Assembly (NCBI GenBank): GCA_009937525.1
Contig: JAACFE010000013.1
Location: forward strand, 1-41,498
Direction of reading: 5' to 3'
Origin: Gammaproteobacteria bacterium
GTDB lineage: Bacteria > Pseudomonadota > Gammaproteobacteria > Steroidobacterales > Woeseiaceae
DNA: 41,498 nt
Positions 1 to 8,960 of this stretch are shown piece by piece. Both the position numbers and the translations under genes were made by a program. A model generated the notes under the pieces. That model was not told where the DNA came from. It was given only the letters and a program-made list of their open reading frames with translations, and did not search any database. How positions within the stretch are numbered: the first letter of the stretch is position 1; each line of letters begins with the position of its first letter.

Positions 1-429
1 TCGACCTCGATATCCAGGTGATCGAAGCGCTCGTGCAGGTGGTTGACGGCCTCGTTCTCCGGGGTTCGCCGTGGCAGGACCGACCAATGCGGCAACGGCC
101 GCTCTCGGGCGTCTTTGAAGACAATTTCGCCCGACGAGGCGCTCTCACAGGTGAAACCGCCTTCGTGCACGAGGCGGTGGTGCTCGCGGCAGAGCTGCAC
201 CAGGTTTTCCAGACTGGTCTCACCGCCAGCGCTCCAGTGCTCAATGTGATGGGCGTCGACAAACTGCTTCCGGGTACAACCCGGAAAGCGGCAACCGTCG
301 TCGCGAAGCCTTAATGCGCGCCGTATTGCGGGGGGAATAAGCCGGGAACGTCGTCCGATGGACAGAGGTTCGCCATTCTTGTTGTCTCTTACCCCGACTA
401 CGTTGCAGTCGCAGCCGATACGTCTGGAT

Positions 430-462
430 GTTTCCGCGGACTACGTGCCCTCCGGGGTAAAC
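430..462 (-). repeat. Short intragenic repeat, copy at the frameshift
   Basis: 33 bp running GTTTCCGCGGAC to GGGGTAAAC on the plus strand. It matches 635-666 except for two substitutions and one extra base. Its outer parts, when the central 19 bp (441-459) are removed, form the perfect 14 bp palindrome GTTTCCGCGGAAAC, and the gene then reads the family motif VSAETSRR. Seen directly: the two copies and the frame change. Inferred: that the 19 bp is an insertion. Confidence 0.7.
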
Positions 463-634
463 ACGGGGGCCATCGTCGATCCAGCTCGACTCCTCGCTCA
501 TGTGCACGATCACCTGGTAGCGGTCCGCGGTGCTGTTGGCGACCGGTTGAGAGTTCATGTAGGTCTCAGCGATTTCAGCCAACGCATCGGCGCGTCTCGC
601 CCCGACCGGCGAGCGCGGTTCCGGCTCTTCCGGT

Positions 635-666
635 GTTTCGCGGACTACGTGTCCTTCGGGGTAAAC
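635..666 (-). repeat. Short intragenic repeat, in-frame copy
   Basis: 32 bp near-identical to 430-462, lacking one G in the CCGCGG part. It is translated in frame as VYPEGHVVRET in the linker between the DUF222 helices and the later part of the protein. Without the 19 bp core and with the missing G restored, the site would read DVSAETPEEP, so the same palindromic context may have existed here too. Confidence 0.65.
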
Positions 667-1318
667 ATCTTGCACCGGGGACGCTCGGAAGCGCTTTTCC
701 ATCTGCATCTCCAGCGCCTTCAGTATCAACGCCCCCTGCTCTGCCGGCAGGCGGCCGCGAAACACCAGGGAGCCGTCGTCGTCCCAGTAGTACGTCAACT
801 CTCGAGTTACGTGGATGGCATTAGCCGTGTCGACGTCGCGCTGCATCTGCACCCGGCGGTATTTCCGCACCAGGGTCTCGACGTGGTAGGCCGTACCGTG
901 CCGCGCAATGTTCAGGAGGAAATCCTCGTTCTCGGGCGTTGCGACACGCGTCATCGCGCGGACCTTCGAGTAACTCAGCGTACCCGCTTCGAACGCAGCG
1001 GAGATCTTCGGCAGTTCGGGCAGCGCTCGGGCCACTCGAACGCGTTCGCGCGCCGCGTTCATTCCCATGCCGCATTTGAAATTCAGCCAGTGGGCACAGG
1101 ACATGAGCCCGGGCCCGCCCCAGTAACCGTTCTCGTCGAATTCGCGGATCTTGAGGAGCAGTTGGTACTCGGCAGCGTACAGGTAGGAGCAGAGCTCGGT
1201 GATCTCGTTCGCCAGGGCCTCGCCGCGCGCGTGGAAATCCGGGTTCGGTTGTTTCAATGCGGTAACGGCACCCATGTCTCGGCCCTCGAGTTAATGATCA
1301 AAAGATATTTAGAAAATC

Positions 1319-1346
1319 AGTGTAAGTCACTGTTATTTATAATCAA
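1319..1346 (-). promoter_or_regulatory. Possible promoter of the DUF222-HNH gene
   Basis: On the minus strand TTGATT and TACACT are separated by 16 bases, about 45 bases before the ATG at 1275, within an AT-rich stretch (about 1291-1350) that contrasts with the surrounding GC-rich sequence. CAGTG-TAAGT-CACTG at 1318-1332 is a short inverted repeat overlapping the -10. Prediction only. Confidence 0.4.
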
Positions 1347-1441
1347 AGCTTCGAAATTCAGGGTTTCGTCGAGAAAAGGCGCGGGCCGGCGGCCTTTGGC
1401 CCGCTGGAGCAGGCTCCGACAGGCCCAGGCCAGAACAGCCA

Positions 1442-1504
1442 GTAGGAGCGGTTCTGGAACCGCGACCAGATTGGAGTCGATCGCGCGCCGAGGCGCGCTC
1501 CTAC
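1442..1504. repeat. REP/BIME-like paired-hairpin element
   Basis: Outer inverted ends GTAGGAGCG (1442-1450) and CGCTCCTAC (1496-1504) enclose two perfect 7 bp hairpins: GCGGTTC-tg-GAACCGC (1448-1463) and GCGCGCC-ga-GGCGCGC (1483-1498). It sits 6 bases past the nuoN stop codon. The ends and size resemble gammaproteobacterial REP sequences, which are dispersed by RAYT-type transposases. A second element of the same design is at 19470-19537. It could also stabilise or end the nuo transcript. The rest of the 1276-1510 gap holds only the AT-rich stretch next to the HNH gene. Confidence 0.8.
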
Positions 1505-1510
1505 GGCTCT

Positions 1511-2950
1511 CTATCCGCCCAGGACGGCCAGGCAGAGCGCCCACAGCCAGCCCGGCACGATGCCGAGTGCGAGTACCGCGACGCCGTTCAGGCTCATTAC
1601 GAGACGCGTATCCGTATTGGCCTGCAACACTGCCAGGTCTTCCGGCTCCTCGAAGTACATGTACCAGATCACCTTCAGGTAGTAGTACAGGCCTGGTACG
1701 GAGGCCAGCATCATCAGGATCGCGAGACCCGTGTAGCCGCTGCCGAGCACCGCGCTGATGGCGTTCAACTTGCCGAAGAAGCCGATGAAGGGCGGGATGC
1801 CGGCCATGCTCATCATCAGGAACATCATCATCAGCGCGAACCATGGGCTCCGCGCATTCAGACCTTTGAAATCCCTCAGGGACTCCGCCTCGAACCCTCT
1901 CCGGCTAAGGAGAATCACCATGCCGAATGCACCGGCGGCCGCCACAACGTAGGTCAGCGTGTAGAACATTCCCGCCGCGTAGCCCTCCTCGGTGCCGGTA
2001 TAGATGGCGAGCAGGATGAAGCCGACGTGCGCGATCGTCGAATACGCGAGCATACGCTTGATGTTGGTCTGCGCGATGGCAACGATATTGCCGAGCAGCA
2101 GCGATAACACCGCGATCACCATGATCATGCCGCTCCAGACGTCGTGCAGGTCGCCCAGCGCGTCGACGAGGATACGGATGGTCAGCGCGAATGCGGCAAT
2201 CTTCGGGGCAGAGGCCACGTACAAAGTGACTGGCGAGCGCGCACCATGGTAAACGTCCGGCAACCACATGTGGAACGGTACGGCACCGAACTTGAAAGCG
2301 ATGCCGACAACGATGAATGCGATCCCGAACCAGAGCGGCAGGCTGTTCATCGCCGGGTCGTCGATGAGCGCCGCGGCGATCTCGTTGAACTGGATGCTGC
2401 CGGTCACGCCGTAGACCCAGGAGATACCGTAAAGCAGCGCGCCGGATGCAATCGCGCCGAGCACGAAATACTTCATGGCCGACTCGGCCGAGTTCTCATT
2501 ATTACGATCGAAGGCGACCAGCGCGTACTGCGACAGCGCCAGCGTCTCGAGGCCGAGGTACATCGTGAGCAGGCTGTTTGCCGAGATCATGATCATCATG
2601 CCCAGCAGGCCGAACAGCCCCAGGGTGTAGAACTCGCCCTTGTGAAGGTCATTGGCACGCAGGTAGTCACGCGCATACATGAATGCGACGGCCACGAATC
2701 CCGTCACGGAGATCTTCAGGACCTGGGACAGACCGTCACTCACATAACTGCCGCTGAAGACCTCGGTTCGTCCGTCAGGTGAAGTAGCCAGCAGTATGCA
2801 CAGCGTGGCGCCCAGGCTTGCCAGCGCCATCCAGAAGGTAATGATCCGGCGCTCTTGCTCGATAAACAGGTCCGCGACGAGCACGATGCAGATCAGACCC
2901 AGCAGGGTCATTTCGGGCGCGGCAACAATGTATTGCGTTAAATCCATCAT
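1511..2950 (-). CDS. nuoN: NADH-quinone oxidoreductase subunit N
   Basis: Last gene of the complex I operon; 479 residues, close to the family's usual ~485. NuoN is one of the three antiporter-like proton-pumping membrane subunits. The protein is almost wholly hydrophobic, with about 14 membrane segments, and carries the family signatures KYFVLGAIASG, FKFGAVPFHMWLPDVYHGA (the conserved lysine/histidine region of the channel) and NIKRMLAYSTIAHVGF. Start taken at the first of two adjacent ATGs (2950 or 2947), 2 bases after nuoM ends, so translation is probably coupled. A REP-like element follows directly. Confidence 0.97.
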   Translation of the reverse strand: MMDLTQYIVAAPEMTLLGLICIVLVADLFIEQERRIITFWMALASLGATLCILLATSPDGRTEVFSGSYVSDGLSQVLKISVTGFVAVAFMYARDYLRANDLHKGEFYTLGLFGLLGMMIMISANSLLTMYLGLETLALSQYALVAFDRNNENSAESAMKYFVLGAIASGALLYGISWVYGVTGSIQFNEIAAALIDDPAMNSLPLWFGIAFIVVGIAFKFGAVPFHMWLPDVYHGARSPVTLYVASAPKIAAFALTIRILVDALGDLHDVWSGMIMVIAVLSLLLGNIVAIAQTNIKRMLAYSTIAHVGFILLAIYTGTEEGYAAGMFYTLTYVVAAAGAFGMVILLSRRGFEAESLRDFKGLNARSPWFALMMMFLMMSMAGIPPFIGFFGKLNAISAVLGSGYTGLAILMMLASVPGLYYYLKVIWYMYFEEPEDLAVLQANTDTRLVMSLNGVAVLALGIVPGWLWALCLAVLGG

Positions 2951-2952
2951 CG

Positions 2953-4467
2953 TCAGTATTTCGTCTGCCCTGCCTGTTCAACAAGGTGCTGGATCGTCAC
3001 TTCCATCATGTCGATCAGCGGCGCCGGCCACAAACCGACCAGCAGCACGGCAAATGCCAGGATGCCGAGCACGATGAATTCGCGTCGATTCACGTCCTCG
3101 AGCGTCGCGACGTGATCATTGGCAACCTCGCCGTACACCACGCGCTTGATCATCCACAGCGTGTACGCCGCGCCAAGGACCAGCGTCATCGCCGCGAAGA
3201 ACGCGAACCACGGATTCGCCTTGAAGCTCGCGATGATCACCATGAACTCGCCGACGAACCCGGACGTACCGGGCAGGCCGGCGTTCGCCATTGCGAACAG
3301 AACCATGAATGCCGCGAATACCGGCATCGTGTTGGCGACGCCGCCGTAGTCCGAGATCTGGCGGCTGTGCACGCGGTCATAGAGCACGCCGACGCACAGG
3401 AACATGGCACCCGAGATCAGGCCGTGCGAGACCATCTGCACCATGCCGCCCGATACGCCCAGCACGGCCCCGCTCTCGCCGAACATGTGCCAGACGATGA
3501 AGAAACCAAGCGTAACGAAGCCCATGTGGGCGATCGACGAGTACGCGATCAGCTTCTTCATGTCCTTCTGCATCAGCGCCACGAAACCGATGTACACCAC
3601 CGCAATAAGGGACAACGCGATCATCATGCCGGCGAAGTAGCGGCTGCCGTCCGGCACCATGGGTAGCGAGAAGCGTACGAAACCGTAGCCGCCCATCTTC
3701 AGGAGGATCGCGGCCAGAATCACCGAGCCGCCCGTAGGCGCCTCGACGTGCGCATCCGGCAGCCAGGTGTGCACCGGCCACATGGGCACCTTGATAGCGA
3801 ATGCGAGCAGGAAGGCGATGAAGATCATTTTCTGCGCGGTCAGGCTGACGGGCACTTCCATCCAGCGGCCCATGTCGAAACTGCCGGTCAGGCGGTAAAG
3901 GTAGATGAACGCCACCAGCATCAGCACCGAGCCGAGGAAGGTGTAGAGGAAGAACTTCAGCGTCGCGTAGACGCGCCGCTCGCCGCCCCAGACGCCGATG
4001 ATCAGGAACATCGGCACCAGCATCGCTTCCCAGAAGACGTAGAACAGCAGGCCGTCGAGTGCCGAGAACACGCCGTTCATGAGCCCTTCGAGGATCAGGA
4101 ACGCGGCGAAATACTGCGCCGGGCGCGTCTTTATGACGTCCCAGCCGGCGATCACGACCAGCGGCGTGATGAACGTCGTGAGCAGGATGAGCGGCGCGGA
4201 GAATCCGTCCACCCCGAGGTAGTACCAGACGTCGATCGCATCGATCCAGGGCGCACGCTCGACGAACTGCATGGCCGCTGTCGTCGTGTCGAAACCGGTG
4301 TACAGGCCGATGCTGAGGACAAAAGTCAGCACCGATACCGCAAGCGCAGTCCAGCGCATCGCGTTTGCACGCGCCGACGCGGCGTCGTTGCCGTCGCCCA
4401 TCGCGAGCAGGACGACGCCGCCCGCTATGGGCAGCCAGATCAGTACGCTGAGGAGATTGTCCACCAT
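2953..4467 (-). CDS. nuoM: NADH-quinone oxidoreductase subunit M
   Basis: 504 residues, full length for NuoM. It is a Mrp-antiporter-like subunit of the membrane arm that pumps protons. Visible family hallmarks are FAIKVPMWPVHTWLPDAHVE (conserved lysine and histidine), the LLKMGGYGFVRFSLP segment with its key lysine, and DMKKLIAYSSIAHMGF. About 14 membrane segments. It lies between nuoL (18-base gap) and nuoN (2-base gap), in the usual order. Confidence 0.97.
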   Translation of the reverse strand: MVDNLLSVLIWLPIAGGVVLLAMGDGNDAASARANAMRWTALAVSVLTFVLSIGLYTGFDTTTAAMQFVERAPWIDAIDVWYYLGVDGFSAPLILLTTFITPLVVIAGWDVIKTRPAQYFAAFLILEGLMNGVFSALDGLLFYVFWEAMLVPMFLIIGVWGGERRVYATLKFFLYTFLGSVLMLVAFIYLYRLTGSFDMGRWMEVPVSLTAQKMIFIAFLLAFAIKVPMWPVHTWLPDAHVEAPTGGSVILAAILLKMGGYGFVRFSLPMVPDGSRYFAGMMIALSLIAVVYIGFVALMQKDMKKLIAYSSIAHMGFVTLGFFIVWHMFGESGAVLGVSGGMVQMVSHGLISGAMFLCVGVLYDRVHSRQISDYGGVANTMPVFAAFMVLFAMANAGLPGTSGFVGEFMVIIASFKANPWFAFFAAMTLVLGAAYTLWMIKRVVYGEVANDHVATLEDVNRREFIVLGILAFAVLLVGLWPAPLIDMMEVTIQHLVEQAGQTKY

Positions 4468-4485
4468 CGCCGTCGCTGCCCTGCC

Positions 4486-6453
4486 CTAGCGGAACCAGAT
4501 CAGCCAGCCGAGGAACATCGTGAGACCGATGATCATCGCGAAGGCGTAGGTATAGAGGTAGCCGCTCTGCAATTGGCGCATCACGCCGGCGAGCTTGCCG
4601 ACCGAGTTGGCGGTGCCGTTCACCAGCACGCCGTCGATCAGGAACTGGTCACCATGCTTCCAGAGCGCGGTCCCGATGCCGCGACCCCAGGCCGCGAAGC
4701 CCTTGATATAGAGGTCGTCGAAGTAGTACTTGCGATCCAGCAGGTTGTAGAGACCCTCGACCTTCGCCTTGATCTTCGCCGGCAGGTCGGGCCGCAGCAG
4801 GTAGAGGTAAACGGCCGTCGCGAGCCCTCCCATCGCGAGCCAGAACACGGGCGTCTGCCAGGTATGCGTGAGCAGCCCCATCGGGCCGTGCCAGTGCTCG
4901 CCGATGTGAGCGAGTACGTCGCGGCTGTGTTCGACGAAGATCGCATCGCCGAAGAAGCCGCCGAAAAGCACCGGCCCTACCGTGAACCAGCCGATGGCGA
5001 GCGACGGTATCGCAAGCATCACCAGCGGCACCGTGACCACCCACGGCGTCTCATGCAGGTGCGAGCGGGTCTCCTTGTCCATGCGTTCCTCGCCGTGGAA
5101 CACCAGGAAGAACATGCGGAAGGAATACAGCGCCGTCACGAACACGCCGAGCAGCACGCTGAGATAGGCTATCCAGTAGACCGCGCCCTCGCCGTGCCAG
5201 TGCGAATCCCGGACCGCCTCGATCAGCAGATCCTTGGAGAAGAAACCTGCGGTTCCCGGGAAACCGATGAGCGCAAGCGAGCCGATCAGCGACGTCCAGT
5301 AGGTGATCGGCATGTACTTGCGGATACCGCCCATCTTGCGGATGTCCTGCTCGTGGTGCATCGCGATGATCACGGAGCCGGCCGCGAGGAACAGCAGTGC
5401 CTTGAAAAAGGCGTGCGTCATCAGGTGGAAGATCGCCGCACCGTAGGCGGACGCACCCAGCGCGACAGTCATGTAGCCGAGCTGCGACAGCGTCGAGTAG
5501 GCCACGACCCGCTTGATGTCGTTCTGCACGATGCCCAGCAGGCCCATGAAAAACGCCGTGATCGCGCCGATCACGATGACCACGGCAAGCGCCGTTGTCG
5601 AGAATTCGTACAGTGGCGACATGCGCGCAACCATGAAGATGCCTGCGGTCACCATCGTTGCGGCATGGATGAGTGCCGAGATCGGCGTCGGGCCTTCCAT
5701 GGAATCCGGCAGCCAGACGTGCAGCGGCGCCTGCGCGGACTTACCCATCGCGCCGATGAACAGCAGGATGCAGATCAGCGTCATCGCGTTCCAGGGGCTG
5801 CCCGGGAATACCTCGACGCTCTGCGCGGCAACCTCTTCGGCCTGGCCGAACACCGTCGCGTAATCGAGCGAGCCTGTGAACATCACGACCGCGGCGATGC
5901 CCAGGATGAAGCCGAAGTCGCCGACGCGGTTGACCAGGAACGCTTTCAGGTTCGCGAAGATGGCCGTTTCGCGCTTGAACCAGAAGCCGATCAGCAGGTA
6001 GGACACGAGCCCGACCGCTTCCCAGCCGAAAAACAGCTGCAGGAAATTGTTCGACATCACGAGCATCAGCATCGAGAAGGTGAACAGTGAGATGTAGCTG
6101 AAGAAGCGCTGGTAGCCCGGGTCGTCGTGCATGTAGCCGATCGTGTAGATATGCACCATGAACGAGACGAAGGTGACCACCGCCATCATCAGCACGGTCA
6201 GGCGGTCGACGAGGAAACCGACCTCCATGCGCAGGCCGTCGCTGACCGCCCACGTGTAGACGCTGATGTTCTCGGGCTCGGCGCCTCCCCAGTACATCCG
6301 GTAGAGCACGTAGAAGGACAGAACGCAGGACAGTCCCACCGCCCCGATCGTGATCGAGTGCGCACCCTTGCGGCCGATCTTGTAGCCAAACAGGCCGGCG
6401 ACGATCGCCGCGAACAGCGGCGCCAGGACGATTGTCAGGTAGTAGGAATACAT
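4486..6453 (-). CDS. nuoL: NADH-quinone oxidoreductase subunit L
   Basis: 655 residues, matching full-length NuoL. It is the distal proton pump of complex I, with the C-terminal amphipathic lateral helix and anchor that run along the membrane arm (the last ~130 residues here, ending in a final membrane segment near MIIGLTMFLGWLIW). Visible motifs include FFGWEAVGLVSYLLIGFW, GKSAQAPLHVWLPDSMEGPT (channel lysine and histidine) and NDIKRVVAYSTLSQLGYM. Starts 6 bases after nuoK. Confidence 0.97.
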   Translation of the reverse strand: MYSYYLTIVLAPLFAAIVAGLFGYKIGRKGAHSITIGAVGLSCVLSFYVLYRMYWGGAEPENISVYTWAVSDGLRMEVGFLVDRLTVLMMAVVTFVSFMVHIYTIGYMHDDPGYQRFFSYISLFTFSMLMLVMSNNFLQLFFGWEAVGLVSYLLIGFWFKRETAIFANLKAFLVNRVGDFGFILGIAAVVMFTGSLDYATVFGQAEEVAAQSVEVFPGSPWNAMTLICILLFIGAMGKSAQAPLHVWLPDSMEGPTPISALIHAATMVTAGIFMVARMSPLYEFSTTALAVVIVIGAITAFFMGLLGIVQNDIKRVVAYSTLSQLGYMTVALGASAYGAAIFHLMTHAFFKALLFLAAGSVIIAMHHEQDIRKMGGIRKYMPITYWTSLIGSLALIGFPGTAGFFSKDLLIEAVRDSHWHGEGAVYWIAYLSVLLGVFVTALYSFRMFFLVFHGEERMDKETRSHLHETPWVVTVPLVMLAIPSLAIGWFTVGPVLFGGFFGDAIFVEHSRDVLAHIGEHWHGPMGLLTHTWQTPVFWLAMGGLATAVYLYLLRPDLPAKIKAKVEGLYNLLDRKYYFDDLYIKGFAAWGRGIGTALWKHGDQFLIDGVLVNGTANSVGKLAGVMRQLQSGYLYTYAFAMIIGLTMFLGWLIWFR

Positions 6454-6459
6454 GCGCCG

Positions 6460-6765
6460 CTAACCCTTCATCCTGTTCAATTCTTCCACGTTGATGGAGC
6501 GTCGCGTTCGGAACAGCACCACGAGGATCGCGAGTCCGATCGCCGCTTCCGCGGCGGCCACCGTCAGGATGAAGAACACGAACACCTGTCCCGTCTCATC
6601 GCCGAGGTAGCGCGAGAACGCGATGAAGTTGAAGTTCACCGCCAAAAGCATCAGCTCGATGCACATCAGAAGCAGAATCAGGTTGCGCCGATTGATGATG
6701 ATGCCGGCGATACTCAGCACGAACAGCATCGCGGACAAAGTCAGGTAGTGCTGCAGCCCGATCAC
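6460..6765 (-). CDS. nuoK: NADH-quinone oxidoreductase subunit K
   Basis: 101 residues, typical for NuoK. Three membrane segments; the conserved glutamates of the proton path are in [14 protein letters not shown] (segment 2) and [11 protein letters not shown] (segment 3). The ATG overlaps the nuoJ stop by 4 bases, which indicates translational coupling. Confidence 0.97.
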   Translation of the reverse strand: MIGLQHYLTLSAMLFVLSIAGIIINRRNLILLLMCIELMLLAVNFNFIAFSRYLGDETGQVFVFFILTVAAAEAAIGLAILVVLFRTRRSINVEELNRMKG

Positions 6766-7367
6766 TGCTTCTTCTCCGCGTCCATCTTCACGATGCGGAT
6801 GCGGTCCTTCGCGCGTACGGAGACCTGCTTCGCGATGTCCTGGACCTTAAGTCCGGGGCGCTTGCGCATCGTCAGCGTGATCGCCGCGACGATCGCGAGC
6901 AGCAGGATGACCGCCGCGATCTCGAATGCATACACGTGCTCGGTGTAGAGCACGGCGCCCAGCGCCTTGGTATTGTCGTAACCCTCCGGGTTCGGCGCGA
7001 ACGACGACGACACCTGCACGTCCTGGCTGCGCAGCCAGATGAGCTGGATCAACTCGATGACCATTATCAGCGCGATGGCGATCGCGAGCGGCGCATACCG
7101 CGTCAGTCCGCGTTTCACGGCCTCGACGTTCACTTCGAGCATCATGATCACGAACAGGAACAGCACCATCACGGCGCCGACGTAGACAAGCACCAGCACG
7201 ATGGCCAGGAACTCCGCTTCGGCCATGAGCCAGAGGATCGCGCTGTTGAAGAACGTCAGCACGAGGAACATGACCGAGTGCACCGGGTTCTTCGCAAACA
7301 CGACACCGAGCGCGGCGCCGATCATAATCGCGGCGAAGAGATAGAACAGCATGGCCTCGAATATCAT
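6762..7367 (-). CDS. nuoJ: NADH-quinone oxidoreductase subunit J
   Basis: 201 residues from the ATG at 7367. The open frame extends upstream to 7562, but that part only overlaps nuoI in another frame, whereas [19 protein letters not shown] is the typical NuoJ N-terminus. Five membrane segments; the conserved [17 protein letters not shown] segment, which contains the pi-bulge region at the junction with the quinone module, is clear. A charged tail of ~35 residues follows the last segment. 8 bases separate it from nuoI. Confidence 0.96.
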   Translation of the reverse strand: MIFEAMLFYLFAAIMIGAALGVVFAKNPVHSVMFLVLTFFNSAILWLMAEAEFLAIVLVLVYVGAVMVLFLFVIMMLEVNVEAVKRGLTRYAPLAIAIALIMVIELIQLIWLRSQDVQVSSSFAPNPEGYDNTKALGAVLYTEHVYAFEIAAVILLLAIVAAITLTMRKRPGLKVQDIAKQVSVRAKDRIRIVKMDAEKKQ

Positions 7368-7375
7368 CGCTCGTC

Positions 7376-7864
7376 CTACCGGTACGGGGCGTCCGCAGCC
7401 TTGTCCGCCGCGATCATCGCGTCGTACTTGTCGCCGACCGCGAGCAGCTTGTCCTTGGTCATGATGTTCTGCCCGGGCTCCTCCATGTGATATTCGTGGA
7501 TGCGGGTCTCGACGATGGCATCGACCGGACAGGCCTCCTCGCAGAAGCCGCAATAGATGCACTTGAAGAGATCGATGTCGTAGCGTGACGCGCGCCGCGT
7601 GCCGTCATCGCTGACGTCCGACTCGATCGTGATGGCGAGCGCCGGGCAAACGGCCTCGCAGAGCTTGCACGCAATGCAGCGCTCCTCGCCGTTCGGGTAG
7701 CGGCGCAGCGCGTGCAGGCCGCGGAAACGGTGTGACTGCGGTGTCTTTTCCTCGGGATAGGAGAGCGTCACGCTTTTTCTGAAGAAATTCCGAAGAGTGA
7801 CCGACAGGCCGCGCAGCAGCTCCCACAGCACGAAGGTCTTGACGTAGCTGATCGCTCGATTCAT
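7376..7864 (-). CDS. nuoI: NADH-quinone oxidoreductase subunit I (two 4Fe-4S clusters)
   Basis: 162 residues, the short form common outside enterics. Two ferredoxin motifs are seen: [13 protein letters not shown] (Cys63, 66, 69, 73) and [13 protein letters not shown] (Cys102, 105, 108, 112), ligating clusters N6a and N6b in the electron path to the quinone. The N-terminal amphipathic part lies against the membrane. Located between nuoH and nuoJ. Confidence 0.97.
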   Translation of the reverse strand: MNRAISYVKTFVLWELLRGLSVTLRNFFRKSVTLSYPEEKTPQSHRFRGLHALRRYPNGEERCIACKLCEAVCPALAITIESDVSDDGTRRASRYDIDLFKCIYCGFCEEACPVDAIVETRIHEYHMEEPGQNIMTKDKLLAVGDKYDAMIAADKAADAPYR

Positions 7865-7880
7865 TTCGCGCCGCCCCCGC

Positions 7881-8960
7881 TTATCCTGCCAACCCGGACC
7901 ACGGTCCGACCTTGAGCCATGCCATGACCCCTTCCACCGCGATCCAGACGATCGTGACGGGGATGAATACCTTCCACCCGAGACGCATGATCTGGTCGTA
8001 GCGATAGCGCGGGAACGTCGCGCGCAGCCAGAAGAAGGTGTACATGAACAGGCATATCTTGGCGAACAACCAGAAGAAGCTGCCCTCCCTCAGGAAGGAA
8101 TCGCCGAGGAAGGTCCAGCCCTCGAACGGTGACGCCCACCCGCCGAAAAAGAAGATCGATGTCAGCGCCGCGATCAGCACCATGTTGGCGTACTCGGCGA
8201 GAAAGAACAGCGCAAACGCCACGCCCGAATACTCGACGTGGAAGCCGGCCACGATCTCCGACTCGCCTTCGGCGACGTCGAACGGCGCGCGGTTGGTCTC
8301 GGCGACGCCTGATATCCAGTAAACCAGGAACAGCGGGAACAGCGGCACGAGGAACCAGTTGGAGAGACCGCCGGACTGCGCTTCGACGATGTCGCCGAGA
8401 TTCAGGCTGCCGCCGGCCATCAGCACGCCGACCAGTGCGAATCCCATCGCGATCTCGTACGCGACGATCTGCGCCGCCGACCGCATGGCGCCGAGAAACG
8501 CGTACTTCGAGTTGGTGGCCCAGCCCGCGAGGATGACGCCGTAGACGCCGACCGAGGTCAGCGCCAACACGTACAACAGCCCGGCGTTGATATCGGCGAT
8601 GACGAACGTGTCGTTCATCGGGATCACGGCCCAGGTCGCAAGCGCCGGAATCAAGGACAGCAGTGGCGCTATGACAAACAGGAAGCGATTGGACTCCGAC
8701 GGAATGATCACTTCCTTGAACAGCAGCTTGAAAACGTCTGCAAACGGCTGCAGCAAGCCCAGCGGACCCACCCGGTTCGGGCCGACGCGCGCCTGCATGC
8801 TGCCGATTACCTTGCGCTCGAAATACGTCGAGTAGGCAACGACCAGGATGACGCCGATCAATACGATCAGTATCTTGAAGCTCGACAGCGTAACGTACTG
8901 CACCATCGGCGGCAGCGAATTCCAGGTATCGACGAGGAATTGTGGGATAAGCCCGGTCAC
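7881..8960 (-). CDS. nuoH: NADH-quinone oxidoreductase subunit H
   Basis: 359 residues with about 8-9 membrane segments; NuoH forms the quinone chamber and the link between the peripheral and membrane arms. The signature [19 protein letters not shown] follows the first membrane helix, and [20 protein letters not shown] holds the conserved acidic loop. The ATG overlaps the nuoG stop by 4 bases. Confidence 0.97.
   Translation of the reverse strand: MTGLIPQFLVDTWNSLPPMVQYVTLSSFKILIVLIGVILVVAYSTYFERKVIGSMQARVGPNRVGPLGLLQPFADVFKLLFKEVIIPSESNRFLFVIAPLLSLIPALATWAVIPMNDTFVIADINAGLLYVLALTSVGVYGVILAGWATNSKYAFLGAMRSAAQIVAYEIAMGFALVGVLMAGGSLNLGDIVEAQSGGLSNWFLVPLFPLFLVYWISGVAETNRAPFDVAEGESEIVAGFHVEYSGVAFALFFLAEYANMVLIAALTSIFFFGGWASPFEGWTFLGDSFLREGSFFWLFAKICLFMYTFFWLRATFPRYRYDQIMRLGWKVFIPVTIVWIAVEGVMAWLKVGPWSGLAG

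Larger units (their letters stand above)
1..1275 (-). pseudogene. DUF222 / HNH endonuclease family gene, frameshifted and cut by window edge
   Basis: Reading leftward from ATG at 1275, the first ~275 codons give a DUF222-like helical domain (the 13E12-repeat family often fused to an HNH nuclease). The frame open at the start continues to 241 but becomes arginine-rich nonsense after about position 445. The frame shifted by one base then encodes, without a stop to position 1, the expected C-terminal part: SAETSRRIGCDCNVVG, GEPLSIGRRSRLIPPAIRRA, CRFPGC, VDAHHIEHW (about 234-260) and LCREHHRLVHEGG. These are the HNH catalytic histidines and zinc-type cysteines of the family. The join lies in a 33 bp repeat at 430-462, and removing 19 bp (441-459) restores a continuous reading through VSAETSRR. 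Function is unknown for most members; they are usually called HNH endonucleases and often occur in many copies. An assembly or sequencing error remains possible. The true C-terminus is outside the window. Confidence 0.85.

Noticed and set aside
430-462. Programmed ribosomal frameshifting in the DUF222-HNH gene
   Set aside because: No slippery sequence typical of programmed shifts; a 19 bp repeat insertion explains the frame change fully.
358-1758. 466-codon plus-strand open frame across the HNH gene and its upstream gap
   Set aside because: It crosses an AT-rich promoter-like gap and a REP element, has no domain, and opposes a recognisable gene.
3748-6090. 780-codon plus-strand open frame, rich in Arg, His, Glu and Asp
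   Set aside because: It is the antisense of nuoM and nuoL; the composition is that of a complementary-frame shadow in GC-rich DNA and it has no domain.
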